From NCBI GenBank assembly GCA_021613335.1, contig JAJTWR010000159.1, positions 2,266,001 to 2,330,000 on the forward strand: a stretch of 64,000 nucleotides of DNA, given 5' to 3'. The position numbers and the translations under genes were made by a program. Of the stretch, positions 1-17,299 are shown one piece after another; positions within the stretch are counted from its first letter, which is position 1; every line of letters starts with the position of its first letter. The notes beneath the pieces are model-generated. The model was not told the origin of the DNA, made no database searches, and saw only the letters and a list, made by a program, of their open reading frames with translations. Origin of the DNA: Whitmania pigra. Taxonomy: Eukaryota > Annelida > Clitellata > Hirudinida > Haemopidae.

Positions 1-230
1 TTTCAGAAGAATTTCCCACGAACTAAATATCTAAATGTTATTTCCACATTTATTTCTAACTTATAATAACTTTCTATAAAAATGTAAGCATTGAATACAT
101 GACATGGTTCAATAAACATTGTTTTGCCATGAAATCCATCAACTCAAACTTTCAACCGTGAAGTTGTGTCAGTTCAACCAGTCATTCCAACGCCACTGGC
201 GGTATTTTGATAAACCGGGGCGTTATAATT

Positions 231-515
<285 letters not shown>

Positions 516-599
516 CGTCGTTACAAACCTCGTTGTTTATGGCAAACAAAATGAGATTTGAGAAAATAAAAGTGAAATATTCTTGGATCATTCACAAAT

Positions 600-2250
600 G
601 ATGTCTTCTGCGTGCTTTGGCGGTTTCAACATACATTTTGATTTCAATTGTCAGTCAAAAGAAAACTTTATGACAATGTCTTCACAAAAACTTTATTTCA
701 TTACTTTCACGTCTTAGGTTCATGTGAATATTATGAAGTTAATTAATTAACAATTTACTAAAGTGGTTCATGGCTACTTAGATTTCGTCACCAAAAATGC
801 ACATCATCTTAATCATCTAAGTTGAGATGCCGCGGATCACTGAAGAATATATTCAGTCTCAGAATAATGTTTGAAATGTTTACTAAAACTATTTTAAAAT
901 TGTTTAAAAGTTATACAGTTATTACGACGAACGTTACTACATCAGTAAGTCGTAAGGCAATTTACTTGCGGCCTTGTTCCAAATGCGGGACACAGCAAAA
1001 TGCCTTTTTAGTTGAATGGCATTAATGAAAAAATTCTCTCAAATTATTTTCCTAATCGATATCTTTCCATGATTCATCTTCCCGATGTAATCGTCTGCTG
1101 ATGCTTTCCTCGGGCTTTAATCACGATTGTCAGGAATCGAAAGTAGCCGAAATTTATGCTTGAAAGGTTACAACATGCACTGGAAGGGATCAAGGTAAAT
1201 TGAAAATTGTCGATCGACTTTAAATCCAATAAAAAGTTAAATTTTCTCATTTCCATGTGATAACCGGCTGGTTGTTGTTGTTGTTGTTGTTGAGTGCAAG
1301 CACTCACTTCACGTGAGTGATGTTAGCAACTCATTTTCACAATTGAAAATCAGTTTTCGTTTAAAACTAGAAAAACAATGCAGCAAAAAGCTTCATGAAA
1401 GATGCATTCAAGTTTACACATAAAAAAAGTTGCCCTTTGAAATCCTTTGAAATAAACATCCTTTAAAGTTGTTGAGCAGAATAAATAAATTGAACAAAAA
1501 ATATACTTAACCTGCTTATTGGTCGTGTTTAAGAACTATTTTATTATTGCACGTCATTATTAAGTTCATTGAAAAAATAACACTTAAATAATTAGTAAAA
1601 ATGGTAATTTTCCAAAAATATTAATAAGTTATGTTATAAATATTTAATAACGATGCACAATTACAAGACAATCTGTAATTGGTTTATGATTAATGTTTCA
1701 ATAAATATTTAATGCTTTTAAATTCTGCTTGTAATAGATTATTATTCCAATTAAATCATAGAATAAAATTAACAATATTTATCATCTAAACGATATTTTA
1801 TCAATTTGGAAAAATATTGACATCAGAAATGTAGTTTGACAGACATTTGTTTTCAGCATTGAAAGCACTGAATGATGCTGTTTCTGCCTCCAGCGTTGTG
1901 GTCAATGAGAATAACCAACATTTTTAAAGTTAATGAAACAAAACAATTAATGACATATTGATGTTTAATTATCGATTTATTGCACTTCGCGTGGATGATA
2001 ATTTCTGAAGATTTTGTTCATCATTTAAATAATTGTTCATTAATTTTACAACTTCTATCTACGCAATTATGTTGAATTGAATTGAATTCACATTTTAATT
2101 CGACAGCAATTGAGAACAATTCAAGCATTCACTTGCAGCTTTAACAGATGTTTTATCACAAATTCTTAATCTTAATTTTAATTAACTAAATATGCGCATG
2201 CATTATTATAAATTGTACTAAATATAACTTCCAATAGAAAGATGAGGTCA
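600..2250. other. Non-coding AT-rich region upstream of the TRPC gene
   Basis: No supported gene. Only short chance frames occur; one on the minus strand carries a poly-Gln run from the GTT microsatellite near 1272-1293. The stretch must contain the promoter and 5' UTR of the TRPC gene starting at 2253, but I cannot point to a specific element. Confidence 0.6.
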
Positions 2251-2252
2251 GC

Positions 2253-5200
2253 ATGGAGCGGGGTTCAATAAAAAAGAAAAAACCAAACAATCAAATACTC
2301 CAGCAAAATAATGTTTTCGAATCATCCAATGAGGAAACCGTGCACTCACCCGTCACACTCGTTCCGCATGATTTGTCACCGGGATGGAACGGACTTGGAG
2401 CAGGAGTTGTCAGGAAAGAAATGGATCTGACACCACAGGAAAGACAATTCCTCTTGGCTGTCGAACACGGGGACATTCCGAGTGTTCAAAGGATGCTTCA
2501 CCAGCAGAAGGTGATGATGATGATGATGATGATAATGATGACGATGACGATTAGCTTCAACAGAAAACCTTTCGTGTAAGGTAACATTCGATCCAAACTG
2601 CATGGACACTCTCGGAAGAACAGCCCTGGGGATATCGATTGAGTACGACAACATCGAGATGTTGGACGTCCTCCTCAAGGCAGGGTTGGACTTGGGAGAC
2701 TCGTTACTCCAGGCGATCAACGAGGACAACGTTGAAGCCACCAGACTCATTCTCAACCACGAACAAAAGCTTTCCTCGACTAGAAACATCAAACAATCTT
2801 TCAGTCAACCATCTTCTTATTCGGTCGGGATTTACATTAAAATCGATGTAAAACTGATTACATCAATGTAAATAATATAATGTCATATAATAATAATAAT
2901 AATAATAATAATAACCGCTTCTTTAGTTTTCATTAATTTAATTTCTCTTTGTATAATTAATGCAAATAATATCGTTCAGGTTATTATTGTTATTATCCCA
3001 GATTAGGATGTCATTTTGATAATGGTTGTTTGTTATGTTATTACCAATGACAAGTGGGTCGAAGCATTGAATTCGTTTATTTTAAACAATGAATGACGTG
3101 AAATGAATTTATTTAATTTTACATTTAATATAATTTACATTTTAATGTTTTCTCAGCTTTCCGAAGGAATCGAGAATGTCATAAAAGTAAGTCACGGAAG
3201 CGTTCAGAAAATCAAAAATATTCATTTTCTTCGCGTGCTTATTTTTAATCAACAAAAATACAACAAATCATTTCCAGAAAATCATTTCCTATTTTCTGAT
3301 TTAATTCATCTCAGGAGAAGGCAGCCAAAATCACAGCCAAGTGGAAGAAACTGACGATGAAGAAGTGGACAAGCATCGACAGCAAGGATTCCATGTTTCA
3401 TTGGGTTGGGTTGATGTTTTATTGCTGACGTTCTGTATTTTCAGATGGTTGTAGGCTAGATATTTCACTATCCACCTTTTTATATTGATGTATTGTACTG
3501 GATATCGATACAGCTTTTCAAATGAAGATTTATGACTTTTAAAATTATTTCTGCCTAATATTTTCGATTGATCGATAAAAGTGAACTTAAAGCTTTTGAG
3601 AACCTTTACACCTTTTAATTTGTTGAAGAATTTTTTATTATAGTTATAGCTTGTATAATTATTATATCAATTACAGGATATACACTAACATATTAATAAT
3701 TAATTTTAATGTGTCAATTATTTAATCTATTTTAATTAATTCGTAATATATAAAACTTTACTGGAAAAATCAACAAAAGGTCATCATATGCAGAAAAAGT
3801 TTTAAAATAATTGATCAACAAAAATTAACTTATTTTTAACATTTTAAAATTTTTAATTTTTTCTGGTCATTCATTGGTTTTTCATTGGTCAGAGAATATG
3901 CGAAATATTCTTTTTTTTTTAAAGAAAATCTTCAGTTCTGGTTACTTGGAGGAGATCTGGTATTTTTTAAGTTTTAAAATTTATGGTTAAAGGTTAGGGT
4001 GAATAATGCAACTTTATTTACGTTCATAATTTCTTATTAGTTCATGTTTAATATTGATAGTGGACGCTTTGGGTTTTATTGCTGTTAAGGTTCATGTTAT
4101 AGTTATGGTTAAAGGTAGTGTTAATGATTATTGGTTACTTATTAGTTAGTCCTTCTTATCTCAAACTAAAGTATCTCATCGATGTAGCGCATCTAATAAT
4201 GGGCTTACAATCAAGCCCAATACTTTATCTTGAAATTGATTTTAAAACTTCATAAAGAAAAAAGCCACAAAAATATTTTAATGTTGAAATCACGTCAGTT
4301 AAATCTTATAAAACCCAAGAATTATAATTATAAAACCGTTGTATTTTATCGATAATATTAAAGTTACAGCTTTAATTGACTATTAATAATGAATATAATA
4401 ATACACCGTATAAATAACAAAAGTTGTCATTATTTATTATTATTATTATTACTTTATCAAAAGCAGTATTAAAAAAAAATTGAACACTTTGAACTGAATG
4501 GTTCTGAAGAGATCCAGTAATGATCGTCAGTGAGGCCCGTTCGCTGAACGTTTCGGTCCCAAAACCTTAGACTTTCTCAGGGCCTCAGAGAATAATAATG
4601 TAAATTTTTAATTTATAATTTAAATTTATGAATTAAATTTTTAATTTTATTGCCTTCTTATATATTATAACAATAATATTACTATGTTCTTTATCTTTCT
4701 TTTCAACAAAACACGGTCGTTACCTTATCTTCTCAAATAAAAGCCGTTTATTTTTTAAATAAAATTATGCATTCCATCAAATAATTTGCATTAATTCTCA
4801 ATTTGTTGATCAACTTTTGAAATTTTAAAAAAAAAAAAAAGTGAAATTGAAATTGAACCTTTTATGACAAAATATAGAAATTGAAGTTTACAGCTATTTG
4901 GAATAAAATATAACGCAACTGTTAATAAATACAATATTGGTGATAATAACAATAATATTCGATCCTATGGGACAGGTGAATGTTCAGTGCTTGTGTTTGA
5001 GTTGAGAAATAATTCATAAGATATCTTTGCTCTCGAAAGTGGATTTCATGATGGCCAATTGATAAAGAAGATTAAACTCAGGAGGCATTATTAATATCAT
5101 TATTATTATTTTTTGTTCTTATGTTTTATATTATTTTTTTATTACTGTTTATATCACTGAGATTCTAACCTGCTGTGCAGAATTGAATTAATGTATTCCT

Positions 5201-8200
5201 ACAAACTGATGAGTTTACACGGAATTATTGTTTTCATAGCAAATTCTATTTCATGTTGTTCGTGAAATGAATGAATCTTCTCCGTGTTGATTAATTAAAT
5301 AATTAATTTTTATTTACTGATATCTGTTTGTTTCAAAACCAAAAGTTACGATGAACAGACAAGACGGATAATCATAAATACATCCAAACATTTAACTTTG
5401 AAATAACTTGGAATTGTTTATTTTCCTCGCTCAACTTCTTGATTTCTTTCATTCTAGTGATTAACAAAATTACAAAAAAACCATAAAAAATAGTAATAAT
5501 AAATAAATATTAACTAATTATAAGAATAAAATATTAATAATAATGAGTCAATTATTAACACAGCATAATAATCAAATAATTTCCCAACTATCACTAGTCC
5601 AATTTTGAGTTCAATATTGCACAATTTTCGATATTTTCAAGCGATGGTAGAAAATAAAAGAGGCATTAAGCAAACACCATCACGTTGTTCTCTGGAAGCA
5701 AGTTCCACGGGTTGCATGTTTGTGTTGCAAGTTTGTTTTCTCAGTTTGAGCAGAATGGCCGATTTCCTTTAAACTAAACAATTCATGGACGGGTATTTAA
5801 ATATTTTCAACTTATTTATGCTTTTATTAACTGCTACTTGTAGATAAATAAGTATCGAATTTGTTAATGAATTAAAATATGAGTCAATTATTTCTGGACA
5901 TGAAAAAAAATCTTCGTCCTTGCAGACGGCATCATCTGTGAATTCCAGTTGCTTTACGCCTGATATCACTCCAATTATTCTCGCAGCTCAGCGCGATAAT
6001 TACGAAATCACAAAGATTTTACTTGACAGGTTCCTAGCAGATCAATTTTAATAGAAAGAATCAAAAATTTGTAGTTTACGTTTTTAATACAGAGGGGATC
6101 GCATCGCCAAACCTCATGACATAAGATGCAGTTGTGACGATTGTGTCCAAAAGTCGTCAGAAGACAGTCTCAACCACTCCATGTCCAGAATCAACGCTTA
6201 CAGGGCACTTGCGAGTCCGTCCCTTATGGCACTTTCCAGCAAGGATCCAATTTTGACAGCCTTCGAATTGAGCTGGGAACTCCGACGTCTAAGTCAACTC
6301 GAAAACGAATTAAAAGCAAGAATCAATGCTGAGATGATTTCAGGAAACAAATGATTTAACTTCAGAATGGAAAATTATTCATAAGAAAATGTTGTTAATT
6401 CTGCAGATCGAATATGAAACGTTGGCCAAGCAATGCCAGGATTTTGCGGTCGACCTGTTGGATCAAGTAAGAGGCTCAAAAGAACTGGAAATTCTACTCA
6501 ATTACGATCGATATAGTCCCGTGAGAGACAGAGGGGATAGAATGGATTTGGCCAGATTAAAATTAGCCATAAAATACAAACAGAAAAAGGTTAAACCTTG
6601 TAAACGATGCTTAATAAAGTATGACAAACGATGGGAGTTTTACACAAAATTTTCCGTAACAGTTTGTGTCCCATGCCAACTGCCAGCAACTACTGGCTTC
6701 TATTTGGTACGAAGGGTTGCTCGGTTTCAGAAGGCGGCACATAATCTTCAAGGTTCTCCTAACGATTCTCATTTCTCTTCTTTTCCCGGTGCTCTCAATC
6801 ATCTACATCATAGCTCCGAAGAGCAGAACAGGACAGTTCATGAGGAGACCATTCATCAAGTTCATCTGTCACAGTGCTTCGTACATGACCTTTCTATGTT
6901 AGAGAACATGTTGATGGAGACGAAACCATAGATAGTCTTAAAGAACTTGTTCGCATTTCAGTTCTCCTGATACTGGCTTCACAGCGTATCGAGTCCATCA
7001 TAAGTCTGCAAAACGATTCCGATGATTCGTCGACAAAAATGACAAGAGAGGTCAGAGGAGCACCACCAACGAGCATAGAATGGATGATTTTAGCCTACGT
7101 CACTGGTCGGTTTAAAAAGTGTATTTTATGCAATATATTAAAAAATAGTAGTTTATATGTGGACTTAATATAATCAATTCAAAGGACTTGTTTGGGCTGA
7201 AATTAAACAGCTATGGGATCAGGGATTGAAATCTTACGTTCAGGACATGTGGAACATTTTGGATTTCATAACCAATTCTCTCTACATAGCTACATATACT
7301 TTGAAATTGGTTGCCTATCTTAAGGTCAAACATTAGCTTTTATGATTGACGCAAACGCCAAGGCGGTCAATAAAAATGCTAACAATTCAGGTTGAAGAAG
7401 AGAAACGCAATGATCTTCAAACTGCCTCTGCCAGTAGAAAGTCTTGGGATGCCTACGATCCAACGTTGATTTCTGAAGGTCTGTTCGCAAGTGCCAACAT
7501 TTTTAGCTGTCTCAAGCTTATCGCTCTCTTCACCGTCAATCCGCACCTCGGTCCTCTGCAAATATCTTTGGGCAGAATGGTCATCGATATAATGAAATTC
7601 CTCTTCATCGCTCTGCTCGTATGTTTCTCGTACTCATGCGGGGTCAACCAGTTGTACTGGTACTATGCAGAAGTGAGAAGCAGAGATTGCAACGAGTGTG
7701 AAGTCAAACACCTCCAGAAGCACAATTCCGGACTTGCAGAAGTTTCCAATCAGATATCCGATTGCCACGTGCTATGCGATCGATCTATCGCCAAGTATAT
7801 TTATTGCATACTTATCGTGCATTTGAAGACTTGCTGTTAATGTCATTACTTTGTCTTAAATGTAAGTTCATTTCAGCTTGTTTGAAATCATTCAAACTTT
7901 GTACTTTGCCATTTACGGGCTGGTGGAGCTTTCGAAATTCGAGTTGAAAGAAAAACATATTTTTACTCAGTTTGTGGGGAAACTCATGTTTGGCACTTAC
8001 ATGGGAATAATGACAATCGTCCTCATTAACATGCTCATTGCCATGCTGAGCAGTTCTTTCCAGAAGATTTCTGTGCGTTTTGATGATATCTTTCTCGACA
8101 ATTTATTCGGACATAAAAATAAATAATTAATTCGAATCGTTTACTAACTGAAATTGATCTATATTATTCACGAAGTTTTATCAAAATGTTATGAATTTTA

Positions 8201-11200
8201 TGACTGAAAGGACGATGCCGACACAGAATGGAAATTTGCACGTTCACGACTTTGGATGAGTTACTTCGAAGAAGGTGGCACAGTTCCAGCCCCGTTTAAT
8301 GTTATTCCTACTCCCAAATCCTGCTGGTATCTTTCAAGATGGATATGGAATCGTTTCTGTAGATGTACGAAGAAGGCCAAGACAAACAAATGGCAGAGTT
8401 TGAGAGTGAGCATTTGTAAAATATTTAAGCCTCTTGGCAATTACTGTTGCTCTGGAAGTTTTGCAAAATTCATGTTCGTGACTAATACAATGGTTGTAAT
8501 TATGAACATTTTACTATAGTTATTTATAGTTTTAGTTATTTATATTTCAAGTTCGATTTTCAGAAGGCAGTTAAAAAACTTCAAGAGAGAGATGTCATTT
8601 ACCAAGTGAGTCTTGAAACGCAATTTAATATTTTTAATCGATTGATCAAGCTCTTTCTTAAGATGAAAATTGAAGAAACTTATGCCACTGTATATGGTGA
8701 AACCAGTAACACATTTAAAAGTGATGATAGATCAAGCAACACGAAATGCGGTTTGAACAATCGATGCTGTACACAGGCGGTGATCAGGGACTTGGTGAAA
8801 AGGTACCTCATGAAGAGACAGAAGAAGGCAATCTCTGACGGGGTCAGTGAGGACGACGTGAACGAACTCAAGCAAGATTTATCATCGTTCAGGTACGAAT
8901 TGCTTGACATTCTGAGGTCCAATGGCATGTCCGTTCCAACGACCAACCTCGGTTCCTCTGCCAGTCGTAAGTGATTCATACATTTCTTTCGTCAGCAAAA
9001 TGTTTGTACAAGGATTTTGTCAGCTTTAAATGAATTTTCAAAATAACGAATATTGCGCATATTGTGACTGATTAAAAGAGTCGAACATTAACAAATATTC
9101 CTTTGAAAACAAGACAATCAGTGGCGTCACTAGAGTTGGTGTCACCCGGTGCGGGAAACTTATGGTGGCCTCCTTAAGACTTTCACCATAAACCATTAGT
9201 TGGTGGCGGCCCACAAAGCTGACAAGCAAAAAAAAGGCATCTATCATAAAATATAAAAATTAAGATTTTGTTGGCATCCCTTAAAATGGTATCATCCAGA
9301 TGCGACCCGCACCCCCTAGTGATGACAATCGTCTTCATTTGGGGCTGGTTAAATCAAATGTATCGCTTGTGCACTGAATTTCATTTCAAATTGACGTAGA
9401 CACCGACTTTTAAAGATTCTAATAAACGCTTTTATCAGAAATCTAAAATGGTTTTAGAGTAGGTTTAAAACATTTGTCAACTGTCCGAATCCGGAACTTG
9501 AGATGAAAGTTTAAAATTCGTGTTTTGGTGGTCGATGGAGGATTAATGTTTCCGTTACGACGTTTGAAATGCAGACTCAAGACAATTTAGACGTTTCGGT
9601 AGAAATTGAATTTATCACCTTCAACACTTTGCCTTAGACAAAAATAAAAAACAGCAACAGAAATGCAGCAGTGAAAGTCGCACATCATTAATTTAGAGGA
9701 TATCTGTTCTGGAGGGATTACCCTATACTTGCCTTTAATAATAAGTTGTATGTAATACCATCTAGGATGCACTCTCTAATTCTTAATACTCCACCGATTT
9801 GAATGTAGCATCAGTCCCGTAACGATGTTGTGGGTATTCCCAAACCCATTCCATTATCAAATCCCATTACGCGCCACAAGTGGTGATAACGACTGCGAGT
9901 TGAATGATTCGATTGCCTACAAAAACGTCATGGAAATTCTCCGTGAAAAAATAAATATTCGGAAGATGAGTATGAAGTAGTTATTTTAGTTTAGTTTAAT
10001 ATCTCTTAAACCATATCAACCTAATAGGCACGCCTCAGCCAGCACATACAGTAGCTTCACCTCCCTTCTCAATGAATATGACTTGTCACCTTTTCTCGTT
10101 TAGTACTGATTGAACCTCTCGTTTCTTTTCTCTATGTTTTGCTGTTTGATAGTGGGTAGGTAAGAGGCTTCTGGACCCTACTTACACAATAAAGACTTCA
10201 AACCCATTCAAACCCAAACAATCTACAGAAGTGTAAGTCATAAATACATTTTATGTGAAAGCGTCCATAAATTATCAAGCAATCATTTTTGCTGTAAAAT
10301 TTCATTTATTTATGAAATTTCGGAAAATTTGGACAAAGGAAGCACCTTAATGCTATGATTACGCTGGCCTGACAAAAATCTGTGATAAAATTGAAAAAGT
10401 TAAACTACCATAATGAAGCTTAAAATTAATGTGATCAATCTAAAGTGTTCATTTGGTCGCAAACAACCCAAGTGAAAACACAGATAAAAAAGATTTACTG
10501 TTCAGAACCTCCGCTGCTGAATGATTTCTATTATTTTTGAGCTTCCTAATTTATGTGATACCCAGGTCTCCCAATTAAATACCGTACACCATTGAACATT
10601 CACATAGAGTGACTTTTACTTTTCTGCCATTTAGACTTGTCCATTGTTCCTAATAAAAAACCTTACATATAATGACACCTCCATTTACTTGTAACCAAGT
10701 TTATCAGAAGTCCTAAATTAACAATTCAACATCCAAGAAATTCTCTTTAAAAACCACTTTCCATCAAACGACAGAAACCGGGAAACTGAAGAGGAGAAAC
10801 AGTCGCATGTCTTCAGCAAGCGCACTGTGCAACCAGGAAAGCAGCATCTTCCAAGGCAAGAAGCATGCAGTTCCACCCTCGGAGAGTGACTCGACCGCGA
10901 CTCATAACACGACGAGTTCGACTGCCAAGCACCTCTTCGCATCTTCGCAGTCTTTCGACGATTCACGCTGGCACAAGGAATATTCCTTACATACTACTGG
11001 TCGAGCAAAATTGATGAAACAGAAATCTGTGGAAGTTCTCGTTCCTCACCTGGACACCTTGGAGGAATGTACGTTCGAAGAGGAAAGCCCTGCCAGCAAT
11101 CCAGTCGAAATGCGTTATCCAAACAGTGCCTGCAATCAGCCCGAGGAAGCATTCAGAGAAGAAAACGTGTTCTTTCTCGAGGACGATCGGCCCAAGCAAT

Positions 11201-11277
11201 CGAAAGTCCAGAAATTAATTGAAAGCTTCTCGAGCAGGGATCACCCCTTCAATGGACACGATCCTTGCACACCTTAG
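2253..11277 (+). CDS. TRPC-type transient receptor potential cation channel
   Basis: Calcium-permeable plasma-membrane channel opened downstream of Gq and phospholipase C. Fourteen exons join in phase to 1019 codons: 2253-2510, 2581-2823, 5926-6029, 6093-6315, 6407-6589, 6663-6897, 6962-7105, 7185-7324, 7391-7794, 7877-8072, 8211-8405, 8564-8605, 8777-8966, 10775-11277. Seen in order: N-terminal ankyrin repeats ([27 protein letters not shown]), the linker with the CxxC-type signature DIRCSCDDC, the pre-S1 block [14 protein letters not shown], six membrane segments, the pore region [14 protein letters not shown]6 with [14 protein letters not shown], and the TRP-box stretch [18 protein letters not shown] followed by [14 protein letters not shown]-terminal coiled-coil block ([23 protein letters not shown]) follows. 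The last exon adds a 167-residue tail unlike the TRPC tails I know; it ends DPCTP and lacks the VTTRL PDZ ligand of TRPC4/5. The first ATG is chosen because phase is unbroken from it. The end of exon 2 (2823) is the least certain junction. A candidate AATAAA lies near 11512. Confidence 0.93.
2511..2580 (+). other. 70-bp TRPC intron 1 built on a GATGATG microsatellite
   Basis: The intron begins GTGATGATGATG and half of it is a GAT/GAC run, so the splice donor is the first unit of a microsatellite. It ends TTTCGTGTAAG before GTAACATTCGATCC. Removing it restores the ankyrin linker (HQQK joined to VTFDPNCMD) in phase 0. Confidence 0.8.
2824..5925 (+). other. Large TRPC intron 2 (3.1 kb), with possible cassette exons
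   Basis: AT-rich intronic sequence between two ankyrin-coding exons, with TAA/TTA microsatellites near 2889-2914 and 4432-4451. Two stretches look exon-like and phase 0: 3157-3186 ([10 protein letters not shown], flanked by TTTTCTCAG and GTAAGT) and from 3315 ([18 protein letters not shown], ending in a TGA). They have no counterpart in TRPC proteins I know. They could be an alternative truncated end or chance frames. Confidence 0.5.
8967..10774 (+). other. Last TRPC intron (1.8 kb)
   Basis: Donor GTAAGTGATT after the coiled-coil exon, acceptor CAAACGACAG before the tail exon. Splicing gives phase 1 on both sides (C joined to AA, Gln). Apart from the MITE-like element at 9119-9335 I see no feature in it. 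Confidence 0.7.
9119..9335. mobile_element. Decayed MITE-like element with inverted ends
   Basis: The left end reads CAGTGGCGTCACTAG followed by GTGTCACCCGGTGCGGG. The right end, read in reverse, is TCATCACTAGGGGGTGCGGG. The two ends are imperfect inverted copies enclosing about 200 bp without coding sequence, so this is a small non-autonomous DNA transposon inside the last TRPC intron. The superfamily is not determined and target duplications are not clear. Confidence 0.5.
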
Positions 11278-12774
11278 TCGTAAACATAACTTGAATTCTA
11301 TAATCAATTCTAAGTCGGCAGTGATTCGTTCTCATCACGTCGCTTCACTTTTAGAGTTCGAGAAGAGATGAAACAAAAAGTGGAGGAAAAGCAACACATC
11401 TTTGTTCTCAAGAAAACAGACATTGTGACACCTACATAAATATCATTGTAAATGTACAAAACCTTGTTCAGAATCTTCAACAGTAACTTCAAGACAGATG
11501 ACAAAAAAGTCAATAAAGATCTAATTTCAATGTAGCCTTGGACATACGAAACTGTGACGTAGGATGAATGGAAAAATATTATGTATGTTTGCATGTACTT
11601 GTTGTTTCTATAAATTATATGACAAATTGTTCATACACAAACAATCACCATATATATATACTTGCCTTTATATACAGAAACGATAGCAACAACTCAATGT
11701 ACAACATATAGACAGAAAGTTTGACTTTGGTTCAATCAAAACATGACAACAGCAGATAACCAAAGCAAATAGTTTTGACTGGCTACCTACGTAGCAACGC
11801 AATAAAAAGAGTCCATCCGAACTTAATAACAGCAAAACACGGGCAACGACCGAGCGCCACAAAATCCTCACTCTAGTCTCTACTTAAACATTGCACGCAC
11901 TACGGAGAAAATATCCGGCAACTTTGAAGCAGGAGACTCAACAAAGCAATGTCGACCCAATAGGGATTTGGGCAAGCTTTTCAGCCACAATCACAATCCA
12001 AAGTGTGCTCTTCAATATTGAATACTTGTCAGCATGATTGTTACATTCAAAAAAATTCAGTAACTATGAATGAAAGGAAACAAATAAAGCAGATGTGCCA
12101 CAAGGTATATACACAGTAGCAATAAGTTTGGGGTTGTTGTAAAACTGGTCACAGACATTGCAGAAAGGACCTTGAAGAATGAAATTTTTAAGCTTTAAAA
12201 ACACTGCAAAACAAGGTTTAAAATATGCAGGCTCAGAAATTAAAAAAAAACTTTTAAAAAAAGCTAAACAAACTTGACAAAATCTGACAAATTTAAAGCA
12301 AATTGTTGATTAAAAATAACTGAGATTCATGAATCTGTCTGACATCAAAAGCAAGATGACACCGAAAGTGTTTCGACGTTGCTTTTTATGGCAGAAATTG
12401 CCTGTTTCCAGTGCAACGACTTAATTATCAACTAAAATCCTTCAAAGGTGAATTTTCAGTCATACTTTAACAGATTTTTTGTTGTAAAAATGACGAACGA
12501 AAATGCTTCTAAGCTATTGAAATGCTATGAAATAACATCGACGAAAAACAAATGTCCAATTCACTACTGTCCTCTTCTACGACAAAACTTTACAAAGAAC
12601 TTCCTTGGAGAAGAATTAATAGCACGAGATACATCGTACGACAGAAGATAAGCACAATGACTAATTTCAACTCAGTAAAACATCATCTTCTTTATTCGTG
12701 TTTGTGAACACAAAAACGATACAATTGGAATAATTTAAACTTGAGAAAAGGTGAACTGACCAACAACACTGAAA
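11278..12774. other. Intergenic 3' region between TRPC and Galpha-q
   Basis: Convergent 3' space of 1.5 kb holding the 3' UTRs of both genes. A possible polyadenylation signal for the plus-strand gene (CAATAAAG) is near 11511-11518. Several short frames here are chance. A long shared or overlapping 3' UTR is possible but cannot be shown from sequence. Confidence 0.5.
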
Positions 12775-16265
<3,491 letters not shown>

Positions 16266-16891
16266 CTTGATTCAGTTACCAACTTCCTATAACCAAAAAA
16301 TACATAAGCAATGTTTTCGTAAATTTACCAATTGTGGCAACACTATAAATAATTAAAATATTTCTAAAGAAGTCGTGTTTTGCTATTAATATGGTTTTAA
16401 TTTATTTTCTTTTGCTAAAACTTGCTGATTTAATTTATGATGCGTTATTATTGAGCATAATGACTACAGACTACCACTACAATTTATATCTAAAATTGAT
16501 TTGGCAATAACACTAAATTAATCTGAACAATGCCTTCCCTTTTTGGAAACAAATCAGGAGCAGCGAAAGAGTTCAGCTAAAACTCCCTTTAATACTACAG
16601 CCGAGAAAATACTGCAAAATCTGAGCACTTAAACGATCATCTGTGCAAATAAATCCACAGCTGGACATTTGACGGAATTTTCACTCCCATATTTTAATAA
16701 TGATATGAACAATTCTTGTTCTTTTGAACATTTCAATTCAAAAAAATATTTATTAAATTCAAAGAAATTTTGACTAATGTGCAATGCTAATTTCATTTCG
16801 ACGTTAATCGGATTTACTTATCCAATTGGATTAATGAATTGAGAAAATGTACATTGGACATGAGAATTCTTCTGTTGACTGGTTACTTTAA

Positions 16892-17299
16892 TTACATAGC
16901 GTCATAAATGTTTGGAAATGTCTTGGATTCAGTAGCTTCTCGAATGACTTTCCGAAGGGATGTGAAGGATTTTGTGATGTTGGGGAATTCTATGGAGACA
17001 AACGAAGTTAGAACTGTTTTGAAGAAAGGAGAGAGAATAAACGGCTGCACCATAAAGGAGTTGCAATTACCCAAATGAGAAAGAACTAAGCGTCGTCTAA
17101 GAGCAGAAGTCATGAAAAGAGATAAACGTTGGGTTTCTAAGAGAAAGTTACGGGCGTTCCGGGCAGGGACGCCCAGAAAAAATAAAGTACTGGTGCGAGA
17201 CTTTTTCTGAGCCCCCTTTCCACCACTAGTCATAATAGGTAATTCCATTGGAAAGCCGAACGTATAAAATAATATAATGAAAATGCTCAAACTTAACAA
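16892..17299 (-). other. Open frame of unknown status (135 codons)
   Basis: The longest frame in the otherwise empty stretch between Galpha-q and the Helitron scrap. It starts hydrophobic (LSIFIILFYTFGFPM) and continues with basic and aliphatic residues. I recognise no family or motif. It has no neighbour in a shared arrangement and could be chance, an exon, or the relic of a mobile element. Confidence 0.15.
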
